From positions 43,529,832-43,593,831 of the forward strand of contig NC_063172.1 of the NCBI RefSeq assembly GCF_023159225.1: a DNA stretch of 64,000 nt, given 5' to 3'. Of this stretch, positions 12,121 to 22,969 are shown in pieces. Both the position numbers and the translations under genes were made by a program. Under the pieces are notes generated by a model that saw only the letters and a list, made by a program, of their open reading frames with translations, did not search any database and was not told the origin of the DNA. The stretch is from Perognathus longimembris pacificus. Its lineage: Eukaryota > Chordata > Mammalia > Rodentia > Heteromyidae. Within the stretch, counting starts at the first letter, position 1; every line of letters starts with the position of its first letter.

Positions 12121-12399
12121 ATTTCAGCATCATTCATTCAGTCTTTCACAGGTTCCCTACTCCATGTCAGTTATGCTGGTGGGGGTGGTGTGGTACAAAG
12201 ACCAACAAGACAGAGCCTTGGAGAATCAACATCATAGTAAGACTAAAAGTAAATAAAGAACTAAATAAAAATGCAAAAATGTGGCTAGTAATTACTTCCA
12301 GGGATAAACACCCTTTAAAGAGAGCAGAGGCTAAGATTTAGGAGCAAGGGCTTAACTCCTCACCTTCAACATACACTAAACGTATCTACTTCACTGTAC

Positions 12400-13085
12400 A
12401 CTCTGACTTCTCATCATGCCTCCCACTCCCATTTTCCAGCTTCAACCAGTGCTCTTAGGATAACTACTGCAGGGACTTCCTAAATACCCCTTTGTGTCTA
12501 TGTTTGCCCTGTGTCTTCTGTTTTCCATACCATTGCAAGTGATCCTTCTAAAAAAAATAATTTAGACTTCTCCCAACCCTCAGTGGCTTCAGAATAAAAG
12601 GGAAAATTGTTACCAAGGGCACAGAGGCTCTACATGGTCTTCTGTCTGGCTTCATTTCCTACAGGAGCAGCCTCTCTGCACTAACTGGAAAGTACCAGGT
12701 CCTCATACCCAAGGGTTTGTGTCTCTCTTCCCTGTGCTCTTCCCACAAGAAGAGTGGTCTCTCCCTCATTCAGTTCCGGCAAGCATCTACTTAAGTGTTA
12801 CCTCCTGAGAAAGATTTCCTCCGAGTACCCTACATAAAATGCAGTGCTCCTACCCAATCACTTATTTTTCTTAATAATCTTATACTGCCTAATTTTTCTG
12901 TTTTGGACTTATCAGTGCCTGATATACTAAATGTCCATTATGTTGTCAATTTTTCATCTACCTCATCCATTAGACTAAGTTTCATTAAGACAGAGTCTAT
13001 GTTTTGTTCACTATAATAGCAACAGATAGAACAACCTGAATATAATACTCAATAAATTGTGGTCAGATGAGTGAATGGGTGGATG
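12400..13085 (+). mobile_element. L2 LINE 3' fragment
   Basis: The order matches the L2 3' end: ctctgcactaact, gtgctcttcccacaagaa, tgttacctcctgagaaagat, then ctcaataaattgtgg and tgagtgaatg near the end. It is diverged and non-coding. Confidence 0.7.
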
Positions 13086-13109
13086 GGGAGATGTGTTACT
13101 ATAAGATGT

Positions 13110-13475
13110 TGTTGTAGCCTCTTTTCTGTTGCTGTAATAAAATGCCTGAGAGTAATTAATCAAGAATAGTTTATATGACCCACATTCCTGAAGGCTGGGA
13201 AGTCCAAGTCCTTGGCACCAGCATCTTTGCTTAGCTTCTAGTGAAGATATTCTTGCTACATCATAACCTGGCAGAGGAAGTGACATGGTGAGACAGAACA
13301 AAGCCTACTAGTTCAGGTCTGTCTTGTTCTTTGTAAGCCACCAATGATATTCTGGGGACCTACCCTTGTGGTCTCATATGATCCTAAGTACCTCTCTAAG
13401 ACCCCACCACCTTTCCAAAAACCAAATTTGGGAGATTAAGTTCATGAGCTTTGAAAAAAACATTCAAACAATAGG
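13110..13475 (+). mobile_element. MaLR-type LTR (MST/MLT1-like)
   Basis: It contains tctgttgctgtaataaaatg, ctgaaggctgggaagtcc, ggcaccagcatctttgct, ctctaagaccccaccacctt and acattcaaacaata, in the order expected for an ERVL-MaLR LTR. The subfamily is uncertain. Confidence 0.65.
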
Positions 13476-13647
13476 AGAGGTTGGAAAGACTTTCCTCCAA
13501 GTGGACAGTCAAGTGTTGCAGGATGAGAAAAATCGCTCTAGGTAGACAAGAGAGAGAGGACATTCCAGACAGGGGGCAGAATCTACAAGATTTAAAGGCA
13601 AGACCACCAATTGGCTGAGCCCATCTGTTTGCTCTCTTCTGCATTAG

Positions 13648-13915
13648 GCGTGTTGGAGACTCTGATTATAGTGATGGAGAAGAAGATTTTTACTATACCG
13701 AGATCAAGCTTAACACAGACTCCATGGCAGATGGACTGAGCAGCCTGGCCCCAGTTTCTCCCTCCCAGTCCCTGGCTTCACCTCCTACTTTCCCCATCCC
13801 TGACTCAAGCCGGACAGAAACTCCTTGTGCCAAATCTGACAGTAAACTGATGACACCATTGAGCCGCTCAGCTCCTACCACCCTCTACCTCGTGCACACG
13901 GACCATGCTTACCAG
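13648..13915 (+). CDS. ZNF704: ZNF704 coding exon, acidic and Ser/Pro-rich region
   Basis: The acceptor is gcattag. The first base completes the Gly codon begun at 9475-9476. There follow 89 codons, ending in Gln before gtgact, phase 0. The exon encodes an acidic patch ([18 protein letters not shown]), then a Ser/Thr/Pro-rich segment with [10 protein letters not shown] and a [18 protein letters not shown] end. The acidic patch and the [10 protein letters not shown] block follow the finger in the ZNF704 family. The rest looks disordered, with several SP and TP sites that could be phosphorylated (inference). Confidence 0.95.
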
Positions 13916-14040
13916 GTGACTTGCAAGGGACTAATTGTGAAATCACCCTGATGTGGACCAAAAGTAGTAGCCATCTTCCTGGGAGCAAAAGTTAACTGCT
14001 AAAAATGGGAATATGTATATGTAATAAAATTTCAGAATTT

Positions 14041-14238
14041 GGGGCTGGGGATATAGCCTAGTGGCAAGAGTGCCTGCCTCGGATACACGAGGCCCTAGGT
14101 TCGATTCCCCAGCACCACATATACAGAAAACGGCCAGAAGCGGCGCTGTGGCTCAAGTGGCGGAGTGCTAGCCTTGAGCGGGAAGAAGCCAGGGACAGTG
14201 CTCAGGCCCGGAGTCCAAGGCCCAGGACTGGCCAAAAA

Positions 14239-14270
<32 letters not shown>
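14041..14270 (+). mobile_element. Young IDL-Geo SINE
   Basis: This is a full dimer with a long A tail. A clean duplicate, ttcagaattt, flanks it at 14031-14040 and 14273-14282. It differs from the copy at 28528 at only about four positions by eye, so both belong to one recent subfamily. Confidence 0.93.
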
Positions 14271-14353
14271 TTTTCAGAATTTGACAGTCAAAAAACATCT
14301 CCTTCTGTACTTTAGAGAGGTTTTGTTTGAACATGTATAAAATGTCTGTACCT

Positions 14354-14592
14354 AGCCATGTGCCAGTGGCTCGTGCCTGTAATCCTAGCTACTCAGGAGG
14401 CTGAGATCCGAGGCTTGTAGCTCAAAGCCACCTGAACAAGAAAGTCTGTGAGACTCTTATCACCAATAAAGTACTCAGAAGAAAGCCCAAGTGAGCACTA
14501 TGGCACAAGTGGTAGAGCACTAGCCTTGAGCACAAAGATGCTCAGGGATTGTGCCCAAGGCACTGAGTTCAAGACCCACAATCAGCAAAGAT
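14354..14592 (+). mobile_element. B1-head/Geo-tail composite SINE
   Basis: The B1-like head is tcgtgcctgtaatcctagct. The junction block is gtctgtgagactcttatcac. The Geo tail is acaagtggtagagcactagc and ends near 14592. Confidence 0.85.
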
Positions 14593-14764
14593 ATATTAGG
14601 GGGCAAAAAAGTCTGGACCTGCTTACCACCTTTGACTCTACCTAAGAGATGGTCTAAGTTATTAATACAGCTGACACTGCCCCATTAACTACTTTGATAA
14701 TAAGAGTTTAAATCCAAGGCGGGGGGAAGGTTCTTACATAATAATTCTGTTTTCTATTTAACAG

Positions 14765-14869
14765 GCCACACCCCCTGTGACCATTCCAGGATCAGCCAAG
14801 TTCACCCCTAATGGCAGCAGCTTCAGCATTTCTTGGCAGTCTCCTCCAGTCACTTTCACAGGCATTCCA
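14765..14869 (+). CDS. ZNF704: ZNF704 coding exon, central region
   Basis: The acceptor is ttaacag and the donor gtaagt. The exon is 105 bases, exactly 35 codons, in phase 0 at both ends. It starts [20 protein letters not shown] and ends TFTGIP. The block is conserved in ZNF704 and ZNF395 but has no known catalytic or zinc-binding role. Being a multiple of three, it could be skipped without frameshift (inference). The following intron is the largest in the window and carries the provirus and the L1. Confidence 0.94.
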
Positions 14870-14984
14870 GTAAGTAGACAAACAAAGAAGCCAGAAATAT
14901 GGCAAAGTCAAATGTAAAGGTAGGGAATAAGTTAGAGAAATGTAGAAGAAAAAAAAAAGCAGCATACTAAAATCACACTTTGTA

Positions 14985-15103
14985 GACGAGCACTCTACCA
15001 CTGGAGCTGCACCTTTCTCTTTTGCTTGGGCCAACCCTGAGCCACAATCTTCCTTCCTTCAGAGTAGCTGGCATTCCAAGCAAGTGTTACCATGCCCAGC
15101 CCA
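14985..15103 (-). mobile_element. Diverged SINE fragment
   Basis: The motifs gcactctaccactggagctg, cagagtagctggcattcc and gttaccatgcccagcc suggest an antisense ID/B1-type SINE. The family is unclear. Confidence 0.5.
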
Positions 15104-15225
15104 AAAGAGTGATATTTCTTAAGTGATGTTGTAAACTCATCAATGAGGTATCTCATAGTTCAGACAGGTTCACGTCTCTGTGAAAAAGATGCTCACAATG
15201 GTACTTTAGAAAACAGAGGAGTTTC

Positions 15226-15449
15226 GGGGCTGGGAATATTGCTTAGTGGTAGAGTGCTTGCCTAGCATGCACGAAACCCTGGGTTCAATTCTTCAGCACC
15301 ACATAAACAGAAAAGGCCAGAAGTGGGTGCTGTGGCTCAAGAGGTAGAGTACTAGCCTTGAGGGGAAAAAAAGCCAGGGACAGTACTCAGGCCCTGAGTC
15401 CAAGCCTCAGGACTAGCAACAACAAAAAAGAAAAAAGAAAGAAAGAAAA
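15226..15449 (+). mobile_element. IDL-Geo dimeric SINE
   Basis: A full dimer opens with ggggctgggaatattgct. It is flanked by acagaggagtttc (15213-15225) and acagaagagtttc (15449-15461), a target duplication with one mismatch. Confidence 0.92.
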
Positions 15450-15925
15450 CAGAAGAGTTTCAAATGTTGATAAACTTGTTAGAAATTATTTGCATTGATG
15501 GTATATTTATGTTTCCAAAAAGACTACAGAATTAATAGCTGAACTCACACCTTGTACGGAAAAAGTGTTTATCAATATAAAATTTGTTACTTTCAGATTT
15601 TGGTTCAGGAGCTCTTAGATAAGTTTTATTTTAAAGAGTCCAGATAGTTCAAACATCCTGTTATTCCTAGATCAAAATATTGACAAACTCTACTCGGGAT
15701 CTCTATACATGGGGTGGAGGGTTCTAAAGAATCATGTTTTTAACATGCTTAGATAAAACTTTATTTTGCCATTTAAAAAATTTGTTACTTTCAGATGGTA
15801 TTGTGGCATGGCATTTGTAACTCCAAGAATGAAAGAATTAAATTCTTTTTCTTTCAAGGCCTACAGAATCCATACTGGTGGATAATTTGAAAATTAATCA
15901 ATACCAGAGTATCCAACCAGATTTA

Positions 15926-15982
15926 AATAGTACTTAAGAATAGTACTTAAGAATTAGTACTTAAGAAATAGTACTTAAGAAT
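15926..15982 (+). repeat. Short tandem array of a tagtacttaagaa-type unit
   Basis: Four copies of a roughly 15-bp unit containing agtacttaagaa occur in a row with small spacing changes. The core tacttaag block recurs in each. The downstream agaattaacttga recurs again near 16029. Confidence 0.8.
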
Positions 15983-17321
15983 TAACTTGACATATTACGT
16001 ATTAAACTAATGTCTGATGAATCACCAAGAATTAACTTGATTCCTAACCATGTATTTAAAAGTATATTGGGTCTTCTATAGCTTATCAGAGAATACCCAT
16101 AGACCCTCACAGTGTCAATGCCTACAGCGGTATATAATTCCCGATAAGATTCAGAAAGTGGCTTAGAATATCAGACATGAACCTTCTTTTCTCTTCTCTA
16201 CCCCTTCCTGCAAAGACCCCACAAAGCTCCTTATTGTCAATTATTGGCAACTCCTAGAGTTCCCAGCAAGTGTAAAAGCCTCCTGGGGCACCGATAAAAA
16301 AATGAAAGTGGCAGAATGAATTATGCTGTTCTGTCAATGAATATGTATTAAATTCCTTAGAGGAATAACCAACAATAAAAGGCATCCTGCTGGTAGCAAG
16401 TTGGGTAGTGGTGGCTTCCAGAAAACATTCCTAGAATCTAAGTTTCAAATAATACCATATAATTTTGACAGTTGCCTGTTTCATTAACCAGTAGAAGGTG
16501 CTGGGAGGAGTGAAAGAATGACCTAGTCAATACACAGTAGTGGAAAACAGCTTAGACTTACCGGTATTAGCTAGCTCCTGGCAGGAACATTGATCTAATT
16601 TAGTGTCAGTTTATTGAGTGTCCTTCTGGAGACTTTTTTCTTGGTAGATATCAAAAGGCCCAGAGTGGCTTTCCAAAGCACATCTTGAGACAACCCTTCC
16701 ACATTAGACTAGAATCGCATCTCCAATAGCAGAATTATTGAATGCTTTGCTCCCTGCCTTTGAGTGGGAAAAATGTTGACAAACATATACCATATGGTCC
16801 ATCTGATGTAAAGTCAAGGATAGCAAAACCTCAGTGACCAAAATGAATTTTCCCCCTTCGTTTCTGAAGTACAGAGAAGTCACTCTTGTTGGTTTTTTAC
16901 TGGCTGCCTGTCTCCTCAGTTCCTAAGGGATAACACTCTACAGCTCATTACCATAACAAAATAGCATAGACTATGTGAGCTAAACCTTATATTGTTTTCC
17001 AACAACAAAAAACGAAAAACACTGTGTGTATCTCAGTGCTCACAATTTCTCAGAATCCCTCGTCTCCATGTGTTGGTTACTAGGGAGGCCCTAGCAGAGA
17101 GCTTTGACAGTTTCAGGGCTAAATGGGTAACCCACTGAACTGCTGTGTTGGCGTCTGGTTTATTTTTTTTCACCAGAGCATTCTGAGTCTGTCTAGATGT
17201 GTTACCTGTAGCAGCAGAGACTTTTTTTTTTTTTTTTTGCTAGTCCTTTTTAAGATGGGGCAGGAGAAGGTAGTTTACTCCAGAAAGACAAGAACATTTA
17301 AGAATATTCCCTTAAATACAT

Positions 17322-17383
17322 ATATACATACATACATACATACATACATACATACATACATACATACATACATACATACATAC
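17322..17383 (+). repeat. (TACA)n microsatellite
   Basis: About 15 uninterrupted tetranucleotide units. The Tyr-Ile-His-Thr open frame through it is an artefact. Confidence 0.95.
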
Positions 17384-18096
17384 CAGGGGCTTGCTGTCCT
17401 GCTTCTACTTGTGGACCAACTTTCCTGGTGGGCCAGCATTCCTGAAGCTTTTCACACATCTATGGACTGGTGCTAGCACCTACCTGTCCCTAGAGAGCCC
17501 AGGAGTGGGGTCACAAGGAGATAGAGTTAATTCAGACAGCAGTTCTCAAAGCAGTAAATTATAATGAATTAGTATTAAGGATGGTTTCCCTATGTCCAAA
17601 CTGTAGTTTCTGTTTCATTAAATCTTGAGGGAAAAAATCAACATCTTTCTCTCTCTACTCCAAAACAAATGGTTCAACATGGTCACCTCAATTAGAGTTC
17701 TCTTTCCTCTGTCTTTGATACTGTCTTTGGTACTGAGAGGGGTTTGGGACACTATCTAGAAAATAGGGGAAATCCCCTTCTGAACAATTTCAAGGTTTGT
17801 AAAGTTTTACTTATTCATTTGCTTGTGCTTGGTTTCCTGAACACTGGGTTTTAATGAGTTCCCTGAGTAAGGCCCTTCCCAGAGATGTGTAAACCCAGAA
17901 GGCTGATCTACATATTTACAAACACCACTGTAAGTTCCATCTTTTCTAGCCTAAGGCTGTGAGGAGGTAGAGAAAAGGCCCTTCTTAATTACAGCTTTCT
18001 TTTACCTTTTTCTCCAGTGAGTTGCTTTTACTTCTAATTATCTGCATTCCTTTCTCTGTCAGTTTATGACAGAAAACTTAGAGCTCTGGGCTCCTG

Positions 18097-18515
18097 CATT
18101 AATCAGCTCAAGTTGCCATAACAAAATAACATAGATTGGGTGACTTAAACAACAGGTACTTAGTTTCTTACCATTCTAGGGGCTGGAAGTCCAAAGTCAA
18201 GGTGTCAGCCAATTTAATTCCTGGTGGCAGCAATCTTCTTGTTTTGTAGGTGGTCATTTTCTGGCTTTCTTTTTACCTAGGCTTTCCTCTGTGTGCAACC
18301 AATAGCAAGAAAGGATAGAGGACAAAACAGAGAGAAAGGAGATGATATGCATGTGTGTCAGCCCTCTGGTGTCCCTTCTTGTAAGGACACTAATCCTATT
18401 GGATTAGGGTCCCTACTTTATGACCTCATTTAACCTTAATTCCTTATAGGCCTTATTTCCAAGTACAGGGAGGAAGGGTGCTTGAGTTTCTACACATGAA
18501 TTTGGAGGAGGTGGA
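18097..18515 (+). mobile_element. MaLR-type LTR (MLT1-like)
   Basis: The order tgccataacaaaataacata, gggtgacttaaacaacag, ggggctggaagtccaaagtc, cttgtaaggacactaatcc, tattggattagggtccc and catgaatttggagg matches an ERVL-MaLR LTR, most like MLT1. Confidence 0.75.
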
Positions 18516-18789
18516 GAAAACAGTAGTGCTTAGTTCTTAGGTTAACTAACTCTTAATTAAACAATTCTTTTATTGGTTTGGGCTTTTTATTGTTTTTGTT
18601 TAATTCCTTAAAAGGGTTCAAAATCATATAGTAAATCTTAGTATCTGCAGGAATTTTGCTCCAAGAAGATCATCACTGAAGAAAATCTGCAAATTCTCAG
18701 GATGCAGGGTTTAGTACTCTGTACAAGAGGTTTGATTCAGTTTTGCCATGATGCCCCCTAGCTTCCATTAGAGACATGTCACTTTTCAA

Positions 18790-18850
18790 CATGCTCATGT
18801 TTTTATTTTATCTCTTTAAAAAAATGTTTTTCTTTATTGTCAAAGTGAAG
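18790..18850 (-). mobile_element. Left part of an old L1 3' end interrupted by the provirus
   Basis: The block tttattgtcaaagtgaag ends exactly at the provirus boundary and continues after it from 24408. The same block occurs at about 59480-59500. It looks like an antisense L1 3' UTR. Confidence 0.55.
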
Positions 18851-19396
18851 TGTAAGGATCTGATGGATCCCTATGTCGGGGGGTTCCGGACCCCCTTCTC
18901 CCCCAATCTTCCGGGGGAGAATGTGTCGGGCCTCTGAGGACCCTTTCCCCTTCAACTCCCAGGGAAATGCCTGAGCCATTACCAGACCGCTCTAAGCTGG
19001 AGTGGGATGCTGAAGTCCCCTTCATCGCCAACCCCTACTGACGCAGAAAGAAGACTTCAGGGAAAGACCGCGATGGTGGGATGCTTCTCAGCCCCCAGAG
19101 GGCGGGCCAGAGAAATTTATTACGATGACAAAGGCAGAAGGGGAAGGACTTGGGGTGACTGACTGATTGGCTGACTGGACTGCCCCTCAAGTGGTGTCAT
19201 GGAACTTCCTTTGTGGGCTGGACAACCCTATCATGGTGGCATGCATGTATTCGCCTCCTGAGGGGCGGGGGGCTTCTTTTCCAGTTGAGGCCGAAAGGTG
19301 GGAGGGGCTCCCTCCCACACTGTCCCAGGGCTGGGGGAAGGGCAGCGTCTCGCTCTTGGCACCCTTCCTCCACCAAGGCCAGAACAGTCCCCAACA
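18851..19396 (-). mobile_element. Provirus 3' LTR
   Basis: It is 546 bp, TG to CA. On the minus strand a CCAAT box (plus-strand attgg, 19166-19170) lies upstream of AATAAA (plus-strand tttatt, 19116-19121). This spacing suggests U3 promoter and R polyadenylation signals. The adjoining plus-strand tctccccctttctg is the complement of a polypurine tract. Confidence 0.92.
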
Positions 19397-20757
19397 TCTC
19401 CCCCTTTCTGTTTTTTCAATGAGCAGGGGATGCTGTAAATACATGGCATGTGTGGGCATAGGGTAAATGTTGACATAAGATCTGTGGGGCCCCTTCCACA
19501 AAACTGGGGTGAGGGGTAGGTAAGGGTCCATCCATCTAGCTTTGTCCAGAAGTCGGAATCCTCAGCTGGTTTCTGCCAAGTGCAGGAAGGTACAGACATG
19601 AGCCCTCTTTTGGTGGTGAAGTAGAAGTAGGCTGAAACTCTGGCATTCCTGTCAGTTCACAGTAGCTGATAACTCAAACATAAGTGATTAGTAAAACATT
19701 CTTTAATATAAACATTGAAGCCAAGGTGCTAAACCTTTGCGCTTACTTTTAGAAAACTTTTCTATCATAAAACATTGGGTTGAGTGTCAGTACCCTCAAC
19801 TCCTATCTTTTTTCCAACGGGACTCCCCAAGTCTAGCAGCAGGGGGAGAGGAAAGGAAGAAGCACGGTGCAAAATTCCTTTAGTTTTTGTGTGACGCTGT
19901 GGGCAATATCGCCACGTCAAAACATTGAGCCATAAGATGCTCAAGAAAGAATGTAGAAAGCAAACAAGGAAAGGAAGCTTGGTTGCCTCCTACCATATGC
20001 AGTCCTACTTTCCATATTTCCATGGAAGAGCAGAAGTCCAACATGGTCCTCCTTTTCCTGGAGAGACCAAGAAGAAAACATTTCTCCAGAGTAGGTGCTC
20101 TGGGTTTAATTTTCCAATCTGGAAAAACACATAAACAGTACTCCATCCCACACTGATTCGGGATGATTTAAAATTTCTTGATAATTAACATAAGCATAAC
20201 TATCCTTAATTAATCCTGGGGAATACTTCCCCCTTTTGTTTTTTAAAATTATGACACCGGCGGCCACCAGGCAGCGAGTATGGGTGGAGGTCTCTTTTTC
20301 TGTAGCTACTTCCTGCTGTCAAGGGGGCGACGTAATCAAGGGCCTGGCACCGTCCAGTGTGGCTGACAAAAGTTCCCATCATTACCATGAGAATGGTCAC
20401 TGGGGCCAGAGAGTGCTATGGTTTCCTCTGGCATCTTGGGCATACCCAGAAGTTTCCAAGGCTGGTGCCTCCAGGGTTCAGGTCTGTGTTAGGGTGATGG
20501 CTATGAACAGCAAATTCCCAATTGGTGATCTCAGCAAGAGATGTTATTCTGTCAAAAGACACTTTTGAAAAGGTCAGGCAAAGTATTGACAAGTTCTCAG
20601 AGCTGGTTGGCATGAATGACATAGAATACACCCTGGGCATAAGCCAGGAAAAGTTCCTTTTGGAGCATAAACCCAATTGTAAAGTGAACAGGTAAGGAGA
20701 AATGACTGAAAGAAGTGTTTAGTGATAGAAAACCGGTTTGGCGTAGCCAGTCAGAGG

Positions 20758-20759
<2 letters not shown>

Positions 20760-20835
<76 letters not shown>

Positions 20836-20842
20836 TATATAC
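20760..20842 (+). repeat. (TA)n/(CA)n microsatellite
   Basis: About 60 bases of TA are followed by six CA units and a short TA run, inside the provirus internal region. Confidence 0.96.
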
Positions 20843-21047
20843 AACTGGCAGAAAAGAAGAAAATAGACAGGAATTATCTCTCTCGATTTCCCAGCTCTGA
20901 TGCATTTTGAAAGGGTGAAACAAGGCAGCTCCCTCTAGGATACTATGACACCATTCTCTTCTCGCTCCACTCCACCTTTCCGTCTCCTGGACTGGCTAAG
21001 TCCCAGGAATTTCAACGTTTGTTGCTGGAATTGCATTTTCCCATCCA

Positions 21048-21275
21048 TATTTGAACTCAGGGCCTGAGCACTGTCCCTGAGCACTTTTGTTTAAGGCTAG
21101 TGCTCTACCACTTGAGTCACGGTGCTGCTTTCAGCCTTTTGCTGTTTCTCTGTAGTTGAGCTCTCAATCTGGCTCATTGCCATTTAACTGGGAGGTGGGA
21201 TTTTAGAGAGATTTTTTTTTTTGCCCGGGCTGGCTTTGAACTGTATCCAGGGAGTCTTAGTCATATAAGCCCTTT
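21048..21275 (-). mobile_element. Old composite SINE inside the provirus
   Basis: The reverse-complement Geo tail (tttgaactcagggcctgagc, ctctaccacttgagtcac) is followed by a diverged B1-like head (gcccgggctggctttgaac). Divergence is clearly higher than between the flanking LTRs. Confidence 0.7.
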
Positions 21276-22292
21276 TTTTTATCTCCAATTGAGCAACAAG
21301 GAAAAACAGCAGAGATAATCCATTTGTAACTCGTTGAGAACTGACCAAAAACTGTTTGTTAAGGTTTTGCTATAACACTTAGAGAACATGAGATTTATAT
21401 GCCATCAACTTGAATCGCCATTTAATCCCACTGGCAAGTGAAAGAGAACACAGATAAATGACAACCAAGGGCAAATGGTTAAAGCACTGTGAAATCCTCA
21501 GTCCCGGCAGTGGCTGTGTCCCTATAGCCAGTCATCCCCAAATTAGGCTCCATGCCATGTGATGGAGAAATCTAGGCAAGGCTGCAGTGGCATCTCTGGA
21601 TAGACTGTCACATCTCGCTCTGGGTTGCCTGCAAAATTTCTGTACAGACTGGTTAGGGTGTTTAAAATTTCCCAGCATTCCTGGCTCTGGTAGACTGATG
21701 CCCTTCTGGTTTAAGCAGGGTGAAAAGATTTTCTTAATCACAAAATTCACCTGGCTAGCTCTGTGGCCACTAACATAACTATGGTGATTTAACCTGGAGT
21801 AACTGTTAGGAGAGGACTATTTATGAACCCAACTCTAATCTTGGGAGAAGATCGTTAGTAGTGAAACCAGACAGTTTGGGAACAGACTGTGGTGGCAGCT
21901 TTCTGTATCCACGGGCTGCCACCGCCCATGCGGCTAGCACATACGTCGACCTGCATCCTGTAAAGCAATATATTAATCCTGGGTCAGGAAAGTTGAGGTT
22001 AATAGTCACATTTGTGTGAAGCAATCCCAATTCCTTGATCATGAGAGTTTATGAGAACACAGGAGAGAAAAATGGAAAGGTAAAATCTTAATTTATGCCA
22101 AAGAGTTGTTAAGACTAGATGCACACTTAACTTTTAACACACTGAATATAAAATAACACACTGGTTTTATACCATTGTACTTTTACCACATGTTGCATAT
22201 TTGAACTTTATGGAAATTTTTATAGACACCTTTGTTAATATTGAACATTGGGCTGAAAACCTATTTGTCTTGCTTTTAAATCTTACCAACAA

Positions 22293-22293
<1 letters not shown>

Positions 22294-22350
<57 letters not shown>

Positions 22351-22352
22351 AC
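22294..22352 (+). repeat. (CA)n microsatellite
   Basis: About 28 CA units with one interruption, within the provirus internal region. Confidence 0.96.
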
Positions 22353-22969
22353 AAAAAAAATACCTGAGCGCTCTTAAAATTGCTTTCATTGGCCATTTAA
22401 GTTTTTTGGAATTCCAGCGGCAAATGGTATTAATTTGCCCATAATAGAACCATGTGGTTGGATAAAAAACAAAAAGGAAACCTCGCTTAGTCACCCACTC
22501 ACAACATGACAATTTTTTTTTAATCACAGCAGACAAGCAAACCTTTTTATCCATTTAGAAAAACTCCTCCAGTTTTGTTGGGTTTTTTTTTTGTATCTTT
22601 GAACTGGTAAACATGGAAGTTGAATCAAATTACCTATTGCCGTATCAAAACTCTTTGTTTTCCCCTTTAATATTTTGTTTTAGTTTACAATTTGAAGCTT
22701 TCCCTGGCTTTAACCCCACCTGCAGCCGTAAGTCTGTCACAGAGAGAAAACATGCAGGCAAGCATGGTGCGGCGCTAGCCACTCCCATTGGTAGCGCAAT
22801 CACTGGAGGCTTGTTTAGTCAGAGTCCCCGCCCAGCCCAGGGGAGTCTGGCATGCCCCTCACCTGGGGGATTGGGTGGGACTCCACCTTTAAGATGGAGG
22901 ACTCCATTGCCCACCACGTGCATTGACTAGCTAGAGAAAACTTAACATTAACCCCTTTTTTGTTGTTGT

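Larger units (their letters stand above)
9477..13647 (+). other. ZNF704: ZNF704 intron after the zinc-finger exon
   Basis: This 4.2 kb intron runs from gtaagg to gcattag. It holds a MIR fragment, an L2 fragment and a MaLR-type LTR in its 3' half. About 9500-11900 shows no recognisable repeat or gene. Confidence 0.7.
13916..14764 (+). other. ZNF704: Short ZNF704 intron carrying two SINEs
   Basis: This 849-bp intron runs from gtgact to ttaacag. About half is two SINEs, an IDL-Geo at 14041 and a B1-Geo composite at 14354. Nothing else was recognised. Confidence 0.8.

Noticed and set aside
15915..15985. Possible CRISPR-like array
   Set aside because: The units are contiguous with 2-4 base spacing changes and no unique spacers. 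This is a eukaryotic tandem repeat.
17123..17476. 117-codon open frame with Tyr-Ile-His-Thr repeats
   Set aside because: It runs through a tetranucleotide microsatellite and has no support outside it.
18840..19599. Open frames of 63-122 codons in and beside the LTR
   Set aside because: Copies recur in the second LTR. They are LTR composition artefacts, not genes.
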